A stretch of 64,000 nucleotides of DNA from Acanthosepion pharaonis (GCA_903632075.3 CAHIKZ030004724.1:4067501-4131500), one strand, 5' to 3'. Shown: positions 33,403-44,470, counted from the first letter of the stretch. Numbers and translations: made by a program. The notes: a model not told the origin generated them from the sequence alone.

Positions 33403-34084
33403 CTATTTGTCTCTATATATTAAGCCCTATTAAACTATTATTTATATTTGTTTGCTTGTTGTCTTTTCATTCAAAACAGAAAAATCTATTTTTTAATGTA
33501 TTCAACAAATACTGCTTAATTCATGAGGCAAAAAACAGCATTTCAAGGTCGTCAGTGATAATGGGGGTTGGGTGCAGATTTTCAATTTGAAGTTTATTTA
33601 TAATTTCTACATTTTATTTCATTTTGATAAAACAAAATAACAACATTCCCTGATTCAAATAGTGAAATTATTTGTTATCTTTTATCCATATTTTGTCCAA
33701 ATCTTGCAAAATCGTGGATTTTTCAGTGCATTTTTGTCTACGATCTTTGATGCCAAATGCTCAAATAACCGTTGAAGTGACAGATCTAATTTTTTTGTAT
33801 CAATGCTTAATAGGTCTATACACAACTTTCGGTATATTATTCTTTTTGATATTTTAAAAAAAGTGAAAAATCAACCTACCCTACTCTCCATGTGCTTGTA
33901 ACCTTTAACTTGTCATTAATACATATATTTGTTTACATATTTTTATCGGTCTTGTGTTTGTTTTATTTGTTTTCTTTGGACTTTAATTAAAGTCCCACTT
34001 TCTCATGTAGTTGGACCGGCTAGCAGGAAATTTTAACTCACGTGTGTTTTACATACTCATCACCGCCACGGTCCGCTACAATAG

Positions 34085-34550
34085 TATTTGTTTTCATCAG
34101 CTTAATCTGATTCTATCTCCCAACTTCTATCGTCCCTTCTTGTTTCATTTTCTCTTTGAAACCAATGTCTTTCCTTTCTTTCCACGCTATCAAAACAGAA
34201 TAGTCCATTATTGACTAGGTATTGGCAGAGCGTAATGGTCGTGTGAATTAACGAAAGGAGATACAAACAATTATGACAGGATAATATGGCATAAAGATCA
34301 TCCAACTAATAGGCATTCATTTATTCAGCTGAAAAAATTAAACAGAAACGAAAATTTATCATACAATATGAAAATACCAAGAATATACAGACCATCAAAA
34401 TCTGCCGATTATTTCAACAGAGGCCAAGACTTACGAAGAGTTATAGCGTCATAGCAAATACATAGCAGACCACAGAAAATGTTACCACAAAGAATAATTA
34501 AAGAAGCCATTGATAAATGATTTTTGGTAGTTTTCAACCAAATACAATTA
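34085..34550. other. no recognised feature
   Basis: AT-rich; short frames without support. Confidence 0.35.
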
Positions 34551-34946
34551 TACCTCACCCTACGTCGCCAATTGGTTCAAGAGATCAAGACTTAAGTCGG
34601 AAAACGACTTAAGTCGAAATAACCACACTATAAACCGCAAATAAACACTTCCCATTGCATATTACAGTATTTATGATATGTATGTACAGTAGTTTGAATA
34701 AAATAATTTATCAGCGATATAGTCTTACGCTTAGCATTAGCAATGAAAGAACGCTCTGACATTTTTTTTTCCAATATAATCCAGTTTCGTCAACGTTAAA
34801 AATCTGCTCAGGAAGAAATCTGTTGTCTTCGATGACCTTAGCCAATGCTTTAGGAAAATCGGCTGCTGCTTGTTCCTCAGCTGATGCACTTTCACCTTGC
34901 TTCTTAATAGAGTGATAACTTCTTCGTTCTTTAAATCTCAAAACTC
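34551..34946 (-). pseudogene. Tigger/pogo-type transposase fragment and 3' end
   Basis: The minus strand encodes MRFKERRSYHSIKKQGESAS, then LPEQIFNVDETGLYWKKK. NVDETGLYWKK is the conserved block around the first catalytic Asp of pogo/Tigger DDE transposases. The left end TATACCTCACCCTACGTCG matches the ends at 43,281 and 53,443. The next part is lost: at 34,940 the sequence enters a 27-bp minisatellite, so the HTH N-terminus and the other element end are missing here. Confidence 0.8.
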
Positions 34947-36240
34947 TCGTTTTAAGAATTTATAGACAAACTCCCATTTTAAGAATTTATAAACAAACTC
35001 CCTTTTTAAGAATTTATAGGCAAACTCCCGTTTTAATAATTTATAGACAAACTTATCGCACCCGGCCGGAAGTTACTGCCGGCTACTCAAACATATAAAA
35101 GCGTCACCGCGGAAAACATAACGAATGCCGTTAACTTCCGGTGACTCAGGGTTTTTCAGACAACGACTCACACAAACTCAAAATAAACGAAACATTTACA
35201 TACACATGCCTTCCTAACCAAAAACAATTACCAGAAACTACTTTATATACACATGGTGTCCGAATGAAACCCATGTGTACAGCCAAAAAGTAGAAGGTAA
35301 TTTTCAGTCATCACCCCAAAGATATCACTAACAGGCTACGTTGCCGACCTCAGTCTATATATAAACACAGCCGATTTCCCCCCAAACCAGAATTCTCCCA
35401 TTTTCGGCTTGACGGTCGAACTCTCTGCTTTTGAGCAGAAAGGAACCCGGACGAGGTTCAGCCGAAGGGCAGAATCTCGTTCGGGGTGAATGACCTACCC
35501 TGATCTCGTTTTTACGAGTTATACGGACATATTTTTGGCTGAGCCTACGGGCTCAGGAAACCCACGATAAAAACGACCTTGTGTCACATGCAACCCTCGT
35601 GGGGGGGTGGCTAGATACCGAATTCTCCCACGGTTTTTTGGCCTCGGGGTTGAGCAGCAGCAGCCGGCCGACCCAGCTTCACCAGCAGCAGCAGCAGGCC
35701 GACCCAGCTTCACCAGTAGCCTACACTCGGTTACATGATATGCACTAGTCGTTTTTCCGGACTACGCCTGGTTACATAATATGCAATAGTCCTAGCCGCG
35801 TTATTACGAATGTCCTTTTATTAGAACTACCAAGCTGCGATCCTGCACGACAGTCATACCAAGGACGAACAGACTCCACCAGCGCCGTCCGCGTCGATCC
35901 TCTCTCTCCTCAAGCGCCGATGCGCTCTTTACACAAGTACAGACATCCAGGGCTCGACTGGACCTCGAACACCGCTGTTCCATCGGCCTACCTCCAAGCT
36001 GTCGCCTTGAAAACCTGACAACGCTCCTTCAAACTACACGACCGAACTACCACAAACGATTATCTGTATATACTTGTGCCAGATTATTTAATAAAATTTG
36101 GCTTAAACTTTTACATCCTCGTCTTTGTTGTCCTTGCTTCGATCGTATTACCCTATATTATTTTTCTGCTTGCGGTGTTAACAGGCAACCTGCTTAGCGC
36201 CGCAACAAACTCCCGTTTTAAGAATTTATAGACAAACTCC
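34947..36240. repeat. 27-bp minisatellite interrupted by an insertion
   Basis: Units such as ACTCCCGTTTTAAGAATTTA plus TAGACAA occur about four times at 34,940-35,052 and resume for about one unit at 36,205-36,240. The split is caused by the 1.15-kb insertion described next. The trailing CCCTAACCCTAAC is only two telomere-like hexamers. Confidence 0.85.
35053..36204 (+). mobile_element. LTR-like insertion with a hairpin unit
   Basis: A 1,152-bp block is bordered by ACAAAC on both sides (35,047-35,052 and 36,205-36,210) inside a 27-bp minisatellite. It ends in CA (GCGCCGCA) but starts TTAT, not TG. A TATA-like ATATAAAAGCG lies near 35,092 and AATAAA near 36,090. At 35,410-35,610 it has one copy of the unit found three times in the LTR at 57.8 kb (GAACTCTCTGC, GGAACCCGGACGAGG, CCTTGTGTCACATG). 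A GCAGCAGCAG-type unit and a GGTTACATRATATGCA unit are each tandemly doubled at 35,640-35,800. Most likely a worn solo LTR; the class is uncertain. Confidence 0.55.
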
Positions 36241-36639
36241 CTAACCCTAACACTGCATCGTGGATGTCGCTGGGAAAATTAATCGGTGTTTGATAAATTA
36301 CTACCTAGAAGAAAAATAAAAGGTTGGCATAGTACAAAACTATAAAATCTTTCGAAGCTGGAGATAAGATTTTCTTCTAAACTTATAAGGCTACAAAGTT
36401 AGGAAGATGGCGAAATAATACATCGCATTGGTAGAATGATGTATATGATAAAAGGTCGAAATTCACATCATAAAAGGTATTTAAATCAATTAAAACCCAG
36501 AAAATAAAAGCCCAACAGAGATTTGCCTAATGTACGATGCTTTGACTTGCCAACTCCAATTATAAATACTCGAAAACACAGTGTTAGTAAAAAAAAAGAG
36601 TAATCCTAGGGAAGTTAATATTCAATGTAATTGGCCTTG
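36241..36639. other. no recognised feature
   Basis: AT-rich; nothing recognised. Confidence 0.35.
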
Positions 36640-37080
36640 TTCTGGCATCTCGTTCCAAGTCGCTCTCTCACAGACGTGTCGTTGCCTCCCTCTGTCTTTT
36701 TTACAAATACTTTCACGGTAACTGCTCCGATGAGCTGCTTCCGCTGGTTCCCAGACTTCATGAATTTAAGCGTTCAACTAGGCTGGCATCTCGCTCTCCC
36801 CCTTTCACTGTCGAAATTGTTAAATATAGCCATCTCTTCTACTCCAATAGCTTCATGTCTCGCACTTCTCGCCTATGGAACTCCCTCCCCTCTTCTTGTT
36901 TTTTTTTTTGATAGCTATAATCTTCAACTATTCAAATGTAATGTCAATTGTGATCTATCCCCTAGCCTTCTCTTCATCCTTTCCTCTATCACTCCTCTTT
37001 GCTCTCGCTTCAACTCTTTGTAACCCCTTGTGTGCTAGTGGCTTCCCGCCTTGCTTGGGGTTGAATGCTTAAAAAAAAAT
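36640..37080 (+). pseudogene. LINE ORF2 C-terminus and 3' end (family L-A)
   Basis: The plus strand, in one frame, reads HRRVVASLCLFYKYFHGN, LLPLVPRLHEFKRSTRLA, FTVEIVKYSHLFYSNSF and LWNSLPSSCFFFDSYNLQLF. This is the C-terminal end of jockey/CR1-superfamily LINE ORF2, here almost intact in sequence but lacking the endonuclease and RT domains. The 3' end is GTAACCCCTTGTGTGCTAGT, finishing in an A run at 37,072. It is the best-preserved member of the family that includes 2,035-2,450, 41,280-41,560, 59,770-60,225 and 61,815-61,975. Confidence 0.8.
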
Positions 37081-39360
37081 TCAAACTAAATTTTCAGTAG
37101 ATATTCATTAACGAATCAGTTGTATACGGAAGAGTTTTTTTTAATTAGAAACTGTTGTGGAAATATTGGTGGGGGCCTTTTCCCGGCTTTTTATTTGGAA
37201 GGTGTAGAGATATGCAAATTAGTATAATTTTAATTTGGAAGGTATCCACAAAAATTTATGACAGTTATATAAAGAAAAATCCCTGATATTATTTCAGGTA
37301 AAAAGTTATGAATTATCAAGTGTGAACAGAGGGAAAATTCATCCCGAACCTTACTAATAGTAATAAGTAATTGAATAAAACCCTTTCTTTTTTTTTTTTT
37401 CAAGAGTCGGTGCTTGGATTAATTTATTAAAACACGTTCTTTCAGATTAAAAAAAAACAAAATCTACACTTAATATATATTTTTTAAAAAATCTATTAAA
37501 ATATCTGTTTAAAAAAATATTAACTAAAGACATGTTCGAAGATTCGAAATGTAAAGTAATGCTGTTGTTGTATGTTAATAAGGATGTGGATGATTTACAG
37601 CTGCATGAATAACATGATCACACAATTTATATTTGACGTAAAATACCACATAACATGAAATACAAGAAGGAACAAAATGGTTTTGACTAACATAACATTT
37701 GTATTTATTTGTGTATGTACATACGTAGAAGTTAAAGATCTGTTGGAGTTATGTCCCTTAGACTGTGGATATTTTTATCTGAACCCACAAAAGTTGAATT
37801 AATTACAAAGCTGAGAAATGCTGAATAAACTGTAATTTTAGAAGAATGTTTCAAAGACAGTGGGTCGTCCGAAGATTGTATCTCTTCAGTGTAAAAAACA
37901 TTTATACAATGCCATTTTCGAGGATGTAGCAGATTAATGCAAATTTAATTAACCCTCTAGTTTTTTTTACTTCAAGAAATGTAACAAAAAGCAAGCAAAC
38001 AAGAAACAAGAACGTGAAACAAATGTTTTCGTTAACAATGAATATTTGTTTATATAAAACAAATTGTATGAGTTGTTTGAATTGCTTCAAAGTTCTTTCA
38101 CGCGTCGTTTGAAATGTTAATGAAAACATTATGTGAAAGTGTTGAGAAATTTTATGTGCAAAAATAGGTAAGTGTGATAAGGTATTTGTATATTTGTACG
38201 AAAATTAAACAGTTTTTTTTTGTTTTTTGGGGGGTTGTGTGTTGAATTTTGTAATATTGTGCTCGATTGTGTAAAGTTGTCTCTCTTCAACTGAATTCGT
38301 CACTTGTTGTTCAATGTTTAGTTTATATAGATGAGTGAGTGTATTTCGCAAGCTGTTAAATAAATTTAACTTTAATCCAGGAAAATGAGTGTCATGGATT
38401 CGTGGGTCGAGCTGATAAATTCGTAAGATTCACTGTTGAATGAAGTTTCATATTTATTGATGTTTCAGGTCACGTAGGAGGCTCCAGATTGGCGCCAATT
38501 TGTGTCTATTAAGGATACACATTTAGACCGATATTCGCATACGCAGTTAAGAACGTATGAAATTATGATTCTTATGTTTATTAGCCAATCAGAAAGCGTT
38601 CTTAGTTACTGCATTCTGGAGACGGTTTTAATGGCTCGTTTTGCTACTTTAGATAGATTTGAGATAACCTCGTTCTTAGCCACTTTTAATGGGTTTTAAA
38701 AATATATGTAGAAATCTGATTCTAGAAGGGTGGACCTTTTTAAAGGAATTTTTTTTTTCATTTTAACACCTGTTAGATTACTTTTGGTATGGATGTTCAA
38801 AAAGGAAATAATTCGGAATTATTTTCCTATCGAGAGAGTAAAATATGATAATTAAAAAACCACTTAAATTTAGAATAATTTAAAAAAAAAAACATTGAGT
38901 GCAAATAAATATTTTACATCAAATATGTAATAAAGCAATGTATTAAGCGCAAAAGTATCATTTAACTGAAAAACAGTTCCTTCTCCTGAAACATAGAAGA
39001 TAAAATTATTAATTCTAGTAAGTTTCATAGAATCGTATAGAAGAATAGAAAATTATATTCTTAAACTAATTTATAAGTTTAAAGGAAATTTATTTTTAAT
39101 TGAATATATCAAATTCTTGATTATGTCAATGCTGGTATTCCGTAATTTTTTGTTTTTTTAGATACGATTGTAATAGATATTTAGCTATTAACCTGTGACC
39201 TCACACGTTCTACCGTGCGTAAATCAATTTTCATTATGCTTTAAGCAAAAAGTAAGCATTACGTTTAATAAATCCAGTTAATTAATCGCTAAATTTACTA
39301 AATGACTTCGCAACACATCTCTAAGACAATTACTGCATTTTTAAAAGTTTTTTTAATTAT
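37081..39360. other. AT-rich stretch with segments shared with 49.4-50 kb
   Basis: ACAGTTATATAAAGAAAAAT (near 37,260) recurs at 49,450. GGTATGGATGTTCAAAAAGG (near 38,790) has a counterpart TTATGGATGTTCAAAAAAGG at about 49,820. The order is the same in both places, suggesting one old dispersed element or a decayed segmental duplication. A palindromic TTGGCGCCAA lies near 38,491. No gene recognised. Confidence 0.45.
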
Positions 39361-40740
39361 TTTTCGTCTAAAATGGCGAGTCGATGAGTCAATTTGTGAA
39401 GAGCGAAGGTGCCAATGCATTAAAAATGCCTCAAAATTTAATTTCAAAGAATATATTTAAATTATTTAAAATGTGTTTTTTCGACTTTTGTTGGTTTCTG
39501 TTTTTTTTTTGTTTTTTTTTAGAAAGACCATGGTGGTACTTTGTCACGGATACAACACTATCAACCCTACTCATAAAATGTTTCTTATATTTTTTAAATA
39601 TGAAAGAAGCAATTTTATTATACACTGTCATTGTTTATTTATATATTTATTTGTTTGCTTATTCATTTTTCCCCTCTCTGTATCAAAAGCGTCCAAAATT
39701 CAGTGGAAGTCACTCATGACAAAATGTTAAGACAGTTATCTCCCTTTAACTTCTTTTTAACCTCGGAGCGCAAAGCAAGAAAAATAAGAACGAGAAATAG
39801 AATTTGAAATTCGACTTCGTTTGCTTGTGTTTACTTAGCAACAAACGTCTCTGGAACATACAGATCCCTTCTCTCTGTTGTACTACCAGATAACTTATAA
39901 TAAAACATAAGGCCTTTTTTTGTAATAAACACTACACCCACAATTATATTACGGCAGAATGTTGGTTTTTATGACTTATCATCAAGTGGGACTGGTACAT
40001 ACGACCCATGGCTAAAGAATAAAGATGCTGGTAAAATGGCTGGTCATATTCAATGTTTCGAATCATCACCTAGTGGACCCTGAATTTCCGCCTATCACGA
40101 CTAGCGAGGGTTTTCTAAGAGAGATCTCCGTACCTTGAGCGCTTCTTGGTATTTTTAAACTCCACTCAGACCTCTTTAAGAGCCAGATTAAGCTAAAAAT
40201 GGAGTACAGCTGACATATATCGGCACTTGGCAAAACAGTAAATGCATCAAGTCTTACCATGCGTTAACAACATTTTTTTTTTTTAAGAAAATTAATTTTG
40301 TCCGGGATGTTTTTTTATGTGTCACGTTAAAATCTTTGTAAAACAATTTTATCAGCGGAGATGCATGGGCGATTAATCTCTATGGAAATGTAAAAATGTA
40401 ATAATAAAAACTTATACATTTGTTTTCGAGTAAAATTTAATCATGAAAATATTGGTGATTATTACAAAAAGAATAAAATTCTCTCAAATTTTTTAATTAA
40501 AAAAAAGACGTATTCATTATAAAAATAAATAATTAATAAATATCTACTGAAATTTTCATTTAAATTGTGTAATTCCCCGAGTTTTGGTAATTTAAAAAAT
40601 GTGCTGCCCTACACCCCACAATTTTCCTTCGAGGGTTTCGGGCCCCCCAGGTTGGGAAATTTTAGGAAATCAGCATATAATAGAGAGTGGGGTCCGTATA
40701 AAGGTTTCCGGGCAGGGGGGCGAGACCCTAGCGCCGGCCT
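39361..40740. other. no recognised feature
   Basis: Hydrophobic frames of 85-111 codons at 39,384-39,730 are Phe/Tyr-rich translations of AT-rich DNA. A GC-richer patch at 40,610-40,760 has no recognisable domain. Confidence 0.4.
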
Positions 40741-40744
40741 GGTC

Positions 40745-41215
40745 AGGAGCTGTCCAGTCTTCACTTCCCTGTTTCGATAGTCTAAAAAAAGCGTCTCCGC
40801 GGCCTTGTGGGTGATGAATTATTTTCCATCCTGAAACTCCATTCCTACAGACGATCGTTCCAAGTCACTTGTTACTCTATCGGAATGTGTTCAGATGAAC
40901 TACATTCCTTAGTTCCACCAGTTCTATCCTTCACAACTAAGACCTGCCATTCTACGCACATTGTAGCGAACCAACTTCATTCCCTTCGTATTCCAATGGT
41001 GAGATGTAGATCCCACTCGAACAGCGTCTTCCTATGAATCTCTACTTTGTGAAACCAACTCCTAAGTGGATGTTTCCCAGATCACTACAATCTTAACCTG
41101 TTCAAGTCTAGGGTAAACCGTTATCTTCTCTATATATCCTCATAAACTGTGCATCGTACTTTGTAGCCCTCTAACTTGCGTGGCTCTTGGGTCTTGTAAT
41201 TATTCAACAAAATAA
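40745..41215 (+). pseudogene. LINE ORF2 C-terminus and 3' end (family L-B)
   Basis: The plus strand reads LHSYRRSFQV, CSDELHSLVPPVLSF, HSLRIPMVRCRSHSNSVF, and after a stop and frameshift CFPDHYNLNLFKSRVNRYL: the C-terminal end of a second LINE family. The 3' end GTAGCCCTCTAACTTGCGTG, then GCTCTTGGGTCTTGTAA, matches the tails at 57.7 and 42.2 kb. 5' truncated, with no RT. Confidence 0.75.
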
Positions 41216-41279
41216 ACCCTTTGTGGTTAATTTAAAGTTGAAACTCATTTCGGACTGTAGGAGGTCGCTTAGTTTGCCC

Positions 41280-41560
41280 GGGGTGTTTTCTAAGCGGTCC
41301 ACTATCTTCTTCTTCAAGGCAATAATGTCACTAAGACACAAGGAGTTACTCAGTCTTAGAAAATACGAAGAAAAATAGTATTAAAGAGAAGGGACAATAA
41401 AAGAACCAGAATTAAGAAGACAAATGAACGATTGACGTTGCATTTAAATTTTTAACGATCAAAGTTGACTGGGAAGCAAGATTCCGAAAGACATTCAACA
41501 CAAGCAAGAAGTGCGATAGAAGAAACTGTTAGCATAGAACTTACGGTTCCATCTAATAAT
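41280..41560 (-). pseudogene. LINE 3' end (family L-A)
   Basis: The minus strand begins NRKFYANSFFYRTSC near 41,560 and continues into the degenerate C-terminal and 3' end (GTTGACTGGGAAGCAAGATT, AAGGCAATAATGTCACTAAG), collinear with 2,040-2,310 and 61,815-61,975. Confidence 0.7.
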
Positions 41561-41564
41561 TTCA

Positions 41565-41700
41565 ACTCTAGCTGGGGTTGGGGGAGATGTATTTATGTCT
41601 TTCCCAAGGAAATTTGTGCGAAAATGAACGTGATAGACATGACCGGAATTCGAATCGGTTGTGATTCCACCACCCCCCACTTCGCGTCAATATCCGTTAC
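41565..41700 (-). mobile_element. tRNA-headed SINE (family S-C)
   Basis: On the minus strand ACCGATTCGAATTCCGGTCA gives a B-box-like core, and the body ends CCCCAACCCCAGCT. It shares order and motifs with 4,700-4,965 and 59,560-59,700. It directly abuts the LINE fragment on its left. Confidence 0.5.
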
Positions 41701-41954
41701 AATCCCTACACATCATACACATTCCTTTGTCGATCTTTAATACTTTTCGACACATCAAAGTAAATATTGCCGACAGTTGTGGATGGGCTATTCATGATTA
41801 AGCACCGCATAGGTGCATATCCTTTACAATGAAAATCAGTAAGAAATAAGGAACTACCTGTGGTCAAGAATTGAAGAAAGCGTTACGTGACTTTAACCGT
41901 CGAAAAGAAGATTTCCGCACGCATTCATAAGGAAAAATAAATAAATAAAGACAT
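41701..41954. other. no recognised feature
   Basis: Nothing recognised. Confidence 0.35.
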
Positions 41955-42090
41955 TTATGGTGATTTTCTAAGTGTAGATTAGATGCGACACTAGGCCGGA
42001 AGTACGAGTCACCTAGTGAGGAACGAACTCACTATTCAGTTGAAATTAATCTAGCGAGGCAAGCTTGCTAACCATTGCCCTATGACGAAG
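41955..42090 (-). mobile_element. tRNA-headed SINE (family S-B)
   Basis: On the minus strand GGCAATGGTTAGCAAGCTTG (A-box region) and GTGAGTTCGTTCCTCACTAG (B-box region), followed by a body containing ACTTCCGGCCTAGTGTCGC. Collinear with 42,845-42,990. Confidence 0.65.
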
Positions 42091-42412
42091 TGGCTAAATA
42101 AAGATTGTTATGAAAGAAAACAAAATCAGGCTATAATAATAAGATATAGATAGGTTCTCCTGTTGCCCGGTTCGTACTTCTCCCCAACACACAGTAACCC
42201 TCTACACTGAGTGGCTCTTGGGACTTGTATTAGGTGAATATTAGTAAAAAAAAAAAAGTATCAAGATATTATAGAATCGTCAATGGTTGTCTACTCACCC
42301 CCGTTAAAAATAGACTCTTCTATAAGAATTAGCTTTGACCAATCAACACCACACATTGTGAAACTCGGCTTTTTATTGGTCGAGACGACCCTAGAATGTG
42401 TATCCATGGTCA
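42091..42412 (+). repeat. LINE 3' end (family L-B) at 42,165-42,240 in unassigned sequence
   Basis: CAGTAACCCTCTACACTGAG, then TGGCTCTTGGGACTTGTATT, matches the 3' end of the L-B LINE tails. An A run follows at 42,249. The rest of the interval is unassigned. Confidence 0.6.
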
Positions 42413-42806
42413 AAAAATCTCTTTTTCCCTCAGGCCTGTGCGCCGACACCATTAGGTAAATCTCTCTTTTCCCTCAGGCTTTCAGCTATCAACCTCGAAA
42501 TGTAGGCGCTAACAAGGGATAGCGTGGAAACACGCTAAGCACAATACACACGCACGCACATACAGAATATTCACATACACTTCATCCTTTGTACTGTTTC
42601 CATGTATTGTAAGTTGTTATTAATATATATTTGTATATACATATATTATCGGTCTTGTGTTTTGTTTGCTTTCTTTGCCTTCTTCTTTGGACTTAATCAA
42701 AGTCCAACCTTTTTATGTAGTTGGGCCCCGCGAGCAGGAGAATCTGAACCTTACATGCGTTTCTTCTACGTCTGACTTCACAACATCACAGCCACGGCCC
42801 TCTACA
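42413..42806 (+). mobile_element. LTR-1 copy 3, 5'-truncated
   Basis: From about 42,418 (TCTCTTTTTCCCTCAGGCCT) to CACGGCCCTCTACA it is collinear with the right three quarters of LTR-1 copy 1, including CTCAGGCCTGTGCGCCGACA and TATCGGTCTTGTGTTTTGTT. The U3 with its hairpin and TATA box is missing. No target duplication can be scored. Confidence 0.85.
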
Positions 42807-42844
42807 ATATGTTATATACATTCTTTAAGATCCTGATTGGCCAT

Positions 42845-42990
42845 TTAAGGTCATAGAGATTTTCCAAGCGTAGCTTAGATGTCGCACAAGGCCAAAAGTA
42901 TGGGGCATCTAGTGAGGATCGAACTAACTTTTCAGTAGTAACTGATCTAGCAAGACAAGCTTGCTAACCATTACACCACACAAGGTCATA
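42845..42990 (-). mobile_element. tRNA-headed SINE (family S-B)
   Basis: On the minus strand GTGTAATGGTTAGCAAGCTT and AGTTAGTTCGATCCTCACTA fit A- and B-box positions about 45 nt apart. The body runs through CATACTTTTGGCCTTG. It lies 40 bp from LTR-1 copy 3. Confidence 0.68.
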
Positions 42991-43280
42991 TGACGCCCCC
43001 AACGCGGGACATATTAATTAGAAAAGAGGAATAAAACTTATTCCAATATACGTGAGAGAAAACGCTCAATTTTATCGCTAAATGTTAATGTTTTAATGTT
43101 TTCTTGGTTCAAAACTGATGAGGATTTAAGCAAGTGGGTGTATTCGAGAAAAATCTTTTAGACAATTTTTACCTACAGGTCAATAATGTATCTGATTAAA
43201 CGCCCGATTTATGTACTTTAGTATATATCATATCTTATCGAAAATTGTAAATTCTGATTAAATATATCTTCATATATAGA
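42991..43280. other. no recognised feature
   Basis: AT-rich; nothing recognised. Confidence 0.35.
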
Positions 43281-43658
43281 GAGTTATACCTCACCCTACG
43301 TCGCTAATTGGTTCCAGGGGTTACGACTTAGGTCGAAATAACCCTACTATAAACTGCAAATAAGCACTTCCCATTGCTTATTACAGTATTTATGATATGT
43401 ACATACAGTACTGAATAAAATAATTAATTTCCACCTTATCTTCCAGCGATATAGACTTACGCTTAGCATTAGCACTTGCACTGGGAATTTTCTTCGGAGC
43501 CATGGGCAAAATGTATTCTAACTCATAACGCAAACGTCCGAATTCAAAATCGGTGTTGGGACGGTAAACAACGTACGAGTGCCGCCTGTCGACAGGAATT
43601 TGAAATGAGAATATCTGCTGAACATACTTTACTATGCTATTTTTTTGTTTTTGATGAT

Positions 43659-43706
<48 letters not shown>

Positions 43707-43918
43707 AAATCATAATATCTTTTAAATTTATTTAAATATGATTGTATGTGTTTATTGTAATTTTAGTGTTTTGACGTTTCTAAGTATTTTTAACGGCCGA
43801 CGTAAACTCGAGTAAAACGACGTAAGGCGAGTTTTATTTTTCCATATAATATTTAAGAAAAAGAACGACGTATCTTCTAAACTGATTTAACTCGAAAAGA
43901 CTGAAGTCGAGGTATCAC

Positions 43919-43920
<2 letters not shown>
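43281..43920 (-). mobile_element. Tigger/pogo-type element, transposase core deleted
   Basis: The left end TATACCTCACCCTACGTCG and the reversed right end AGTGATACCTCGACTTCAGT are related termini. Interior landmarks CACTTCCCATTGCTTATTAC and GATATAGACTTACGCTTAGC match the copies at 34.5 and 53.4 kb. The DDE region is absent, and an (AT)n array (43,662-43,702) lies inside. A non-autonomous derivative. Confidence 0.75.
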
Positions 43921-43958
<38 letters not shown>

Positions 43959-43979
43959 TGATGATGATGATGATGATGT
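43921..43979. repeat. (TA)n(GA)n(TGA)n compound microsatellite
   Basis: TA, GA and ATG units follow one another without spacer. Confidence 0.95.
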
Positions 43980-44116
43980 GATCGGTAAATTCTATCCATT
44001 TTATAATTTAGTAGACACCCTGCAAGTGGGGGGGGGCAATATAACATGCCCTGTACTCCCCAATAAGGGATAGATGTCCCAAGAGGCCCACTAATGTTTT
44101 AAAAATAAAAGATGTG
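43980..44116. other. no recognised feature
   Basis: Short interval with a G9 run near 44,030. Confidence 0.3.
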
Positions 44117-44470
44117 ATGTCGGGTGTGGAGGGATCAACAAGAGGACAACAAACGACTAACTTAAAATTTAATACAGCATTTATTTAGAATATTGGCCTG
44201 ATTCCTTGTAGGTTAAATTATCATGTAATTCCACGTTTTGAAAGTTAATTTCACATGTTCAGTGAAAGTGTTGAAAAGTTGCTCCTGAAGGGCTCCTGAA
44301 AAAGAAGCGGGAAATTTTGACTTGGTCACGCGCTGGAAAAAGATTTGCGCATGGGTGGATTGCAACGCCCACTTGTGCGTTTATTGACCAATTAGAAGTT
44401 GAGGTTTTCTTAAAATATGAATGAAGATGGATAAGCTCTGGGATCAGTATTTTGCACAGATTTGCACAAA
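44117..44470 (-). repeat. dispersed repeat family D1, inverted copy
   Basis: GGTGGATTGCAACGCCCACT and GCGTTTATTGACCAATTA are the reverse complement of the block at 21,050-21,130. The D1 matches lie at about 44,310-44,470. Upstream, TGTGGAGGGATCAACAAGAG at 44,117 could be the reversed CA end of an LTR, since the block at 55,328 starts similarly. Ends are not proven. Confidence 0.6.

Larger units (their letters stand above)
28755..33883 (+). mobile_element. hAT-like DNA transposon, degenerate
   Basis: Terminal inverted repeats: the left end reads TAGGGTAGGTCGATTTT, and the right end reversed reads TAGGGTAGGTTGATTTT (16 of 17). Flanking 8-mers CTGTCCAT (28,747-28,754) and CTCTCCAT (33,884-33,891) differ at one base, consistent with an 8-bp duplication. 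Eight-bp duplications and a CxxH-containing transposase are hallmarks of the hAT superfamily. The left half (28,755-31,450) is AT-rich without recognised content apart from (AC)n at 30,228-30,253 and (AT)n at 30,430-30,486. The right half carries the transposase pseudogene. Insertion into LTR copy 2 dates it after that LTR. Confidence 0.85.
28479..34080 (+). mobile_element. solo LTR, family LTR-1 copy 2, split by a hAT-like insertion
   Basis: The left piece, 28,479-28,754, starts TGTCGGAGTTAGCTCC and has the CCAGGGG...CCCCTGG hairpin and TATA box (TATAAATA, 28,539-28,546). The right piece, 33,892-34,080, ends CCACGGTCCGCTACA. Both align with the single continuous LTR at 22,970-23,464. The outer flanks carry the duplication ATAG (28,475-28,478 and 34,081-34,084). 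Removing 28,755-33,883 plus one 8-bp duplication restores one LTR of about 465 bp. Confidence 0.9.

Noticed and set aside
22970..34080. Reading the two LTR-1 copies as the ends of a single full-length retrotransposon
   Set aside because: Each copy has its own 4-bp target duplication (GTAT and ATAG), and the DNA between them has no gag-pol remnant.
36236..36252. Interstitial telomere repeat CCCTAA
   Set aside because: Only two hexamers next to a minisatellite; expected by chance in this sequence.
38480..38500. Retroviral primer-binding site (TTGGCGCCAA)
   Set aside because: The 10-bp palindrome is not preceded by a recognisable LTR end and has no coding sequence after it.
42918..42985. Functional tRNA gene
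   Set aside because: A/B-box-like motifs exist but acceptor and anticodon arms do not pair; the same sequence recurs as a SINE head at two other places.
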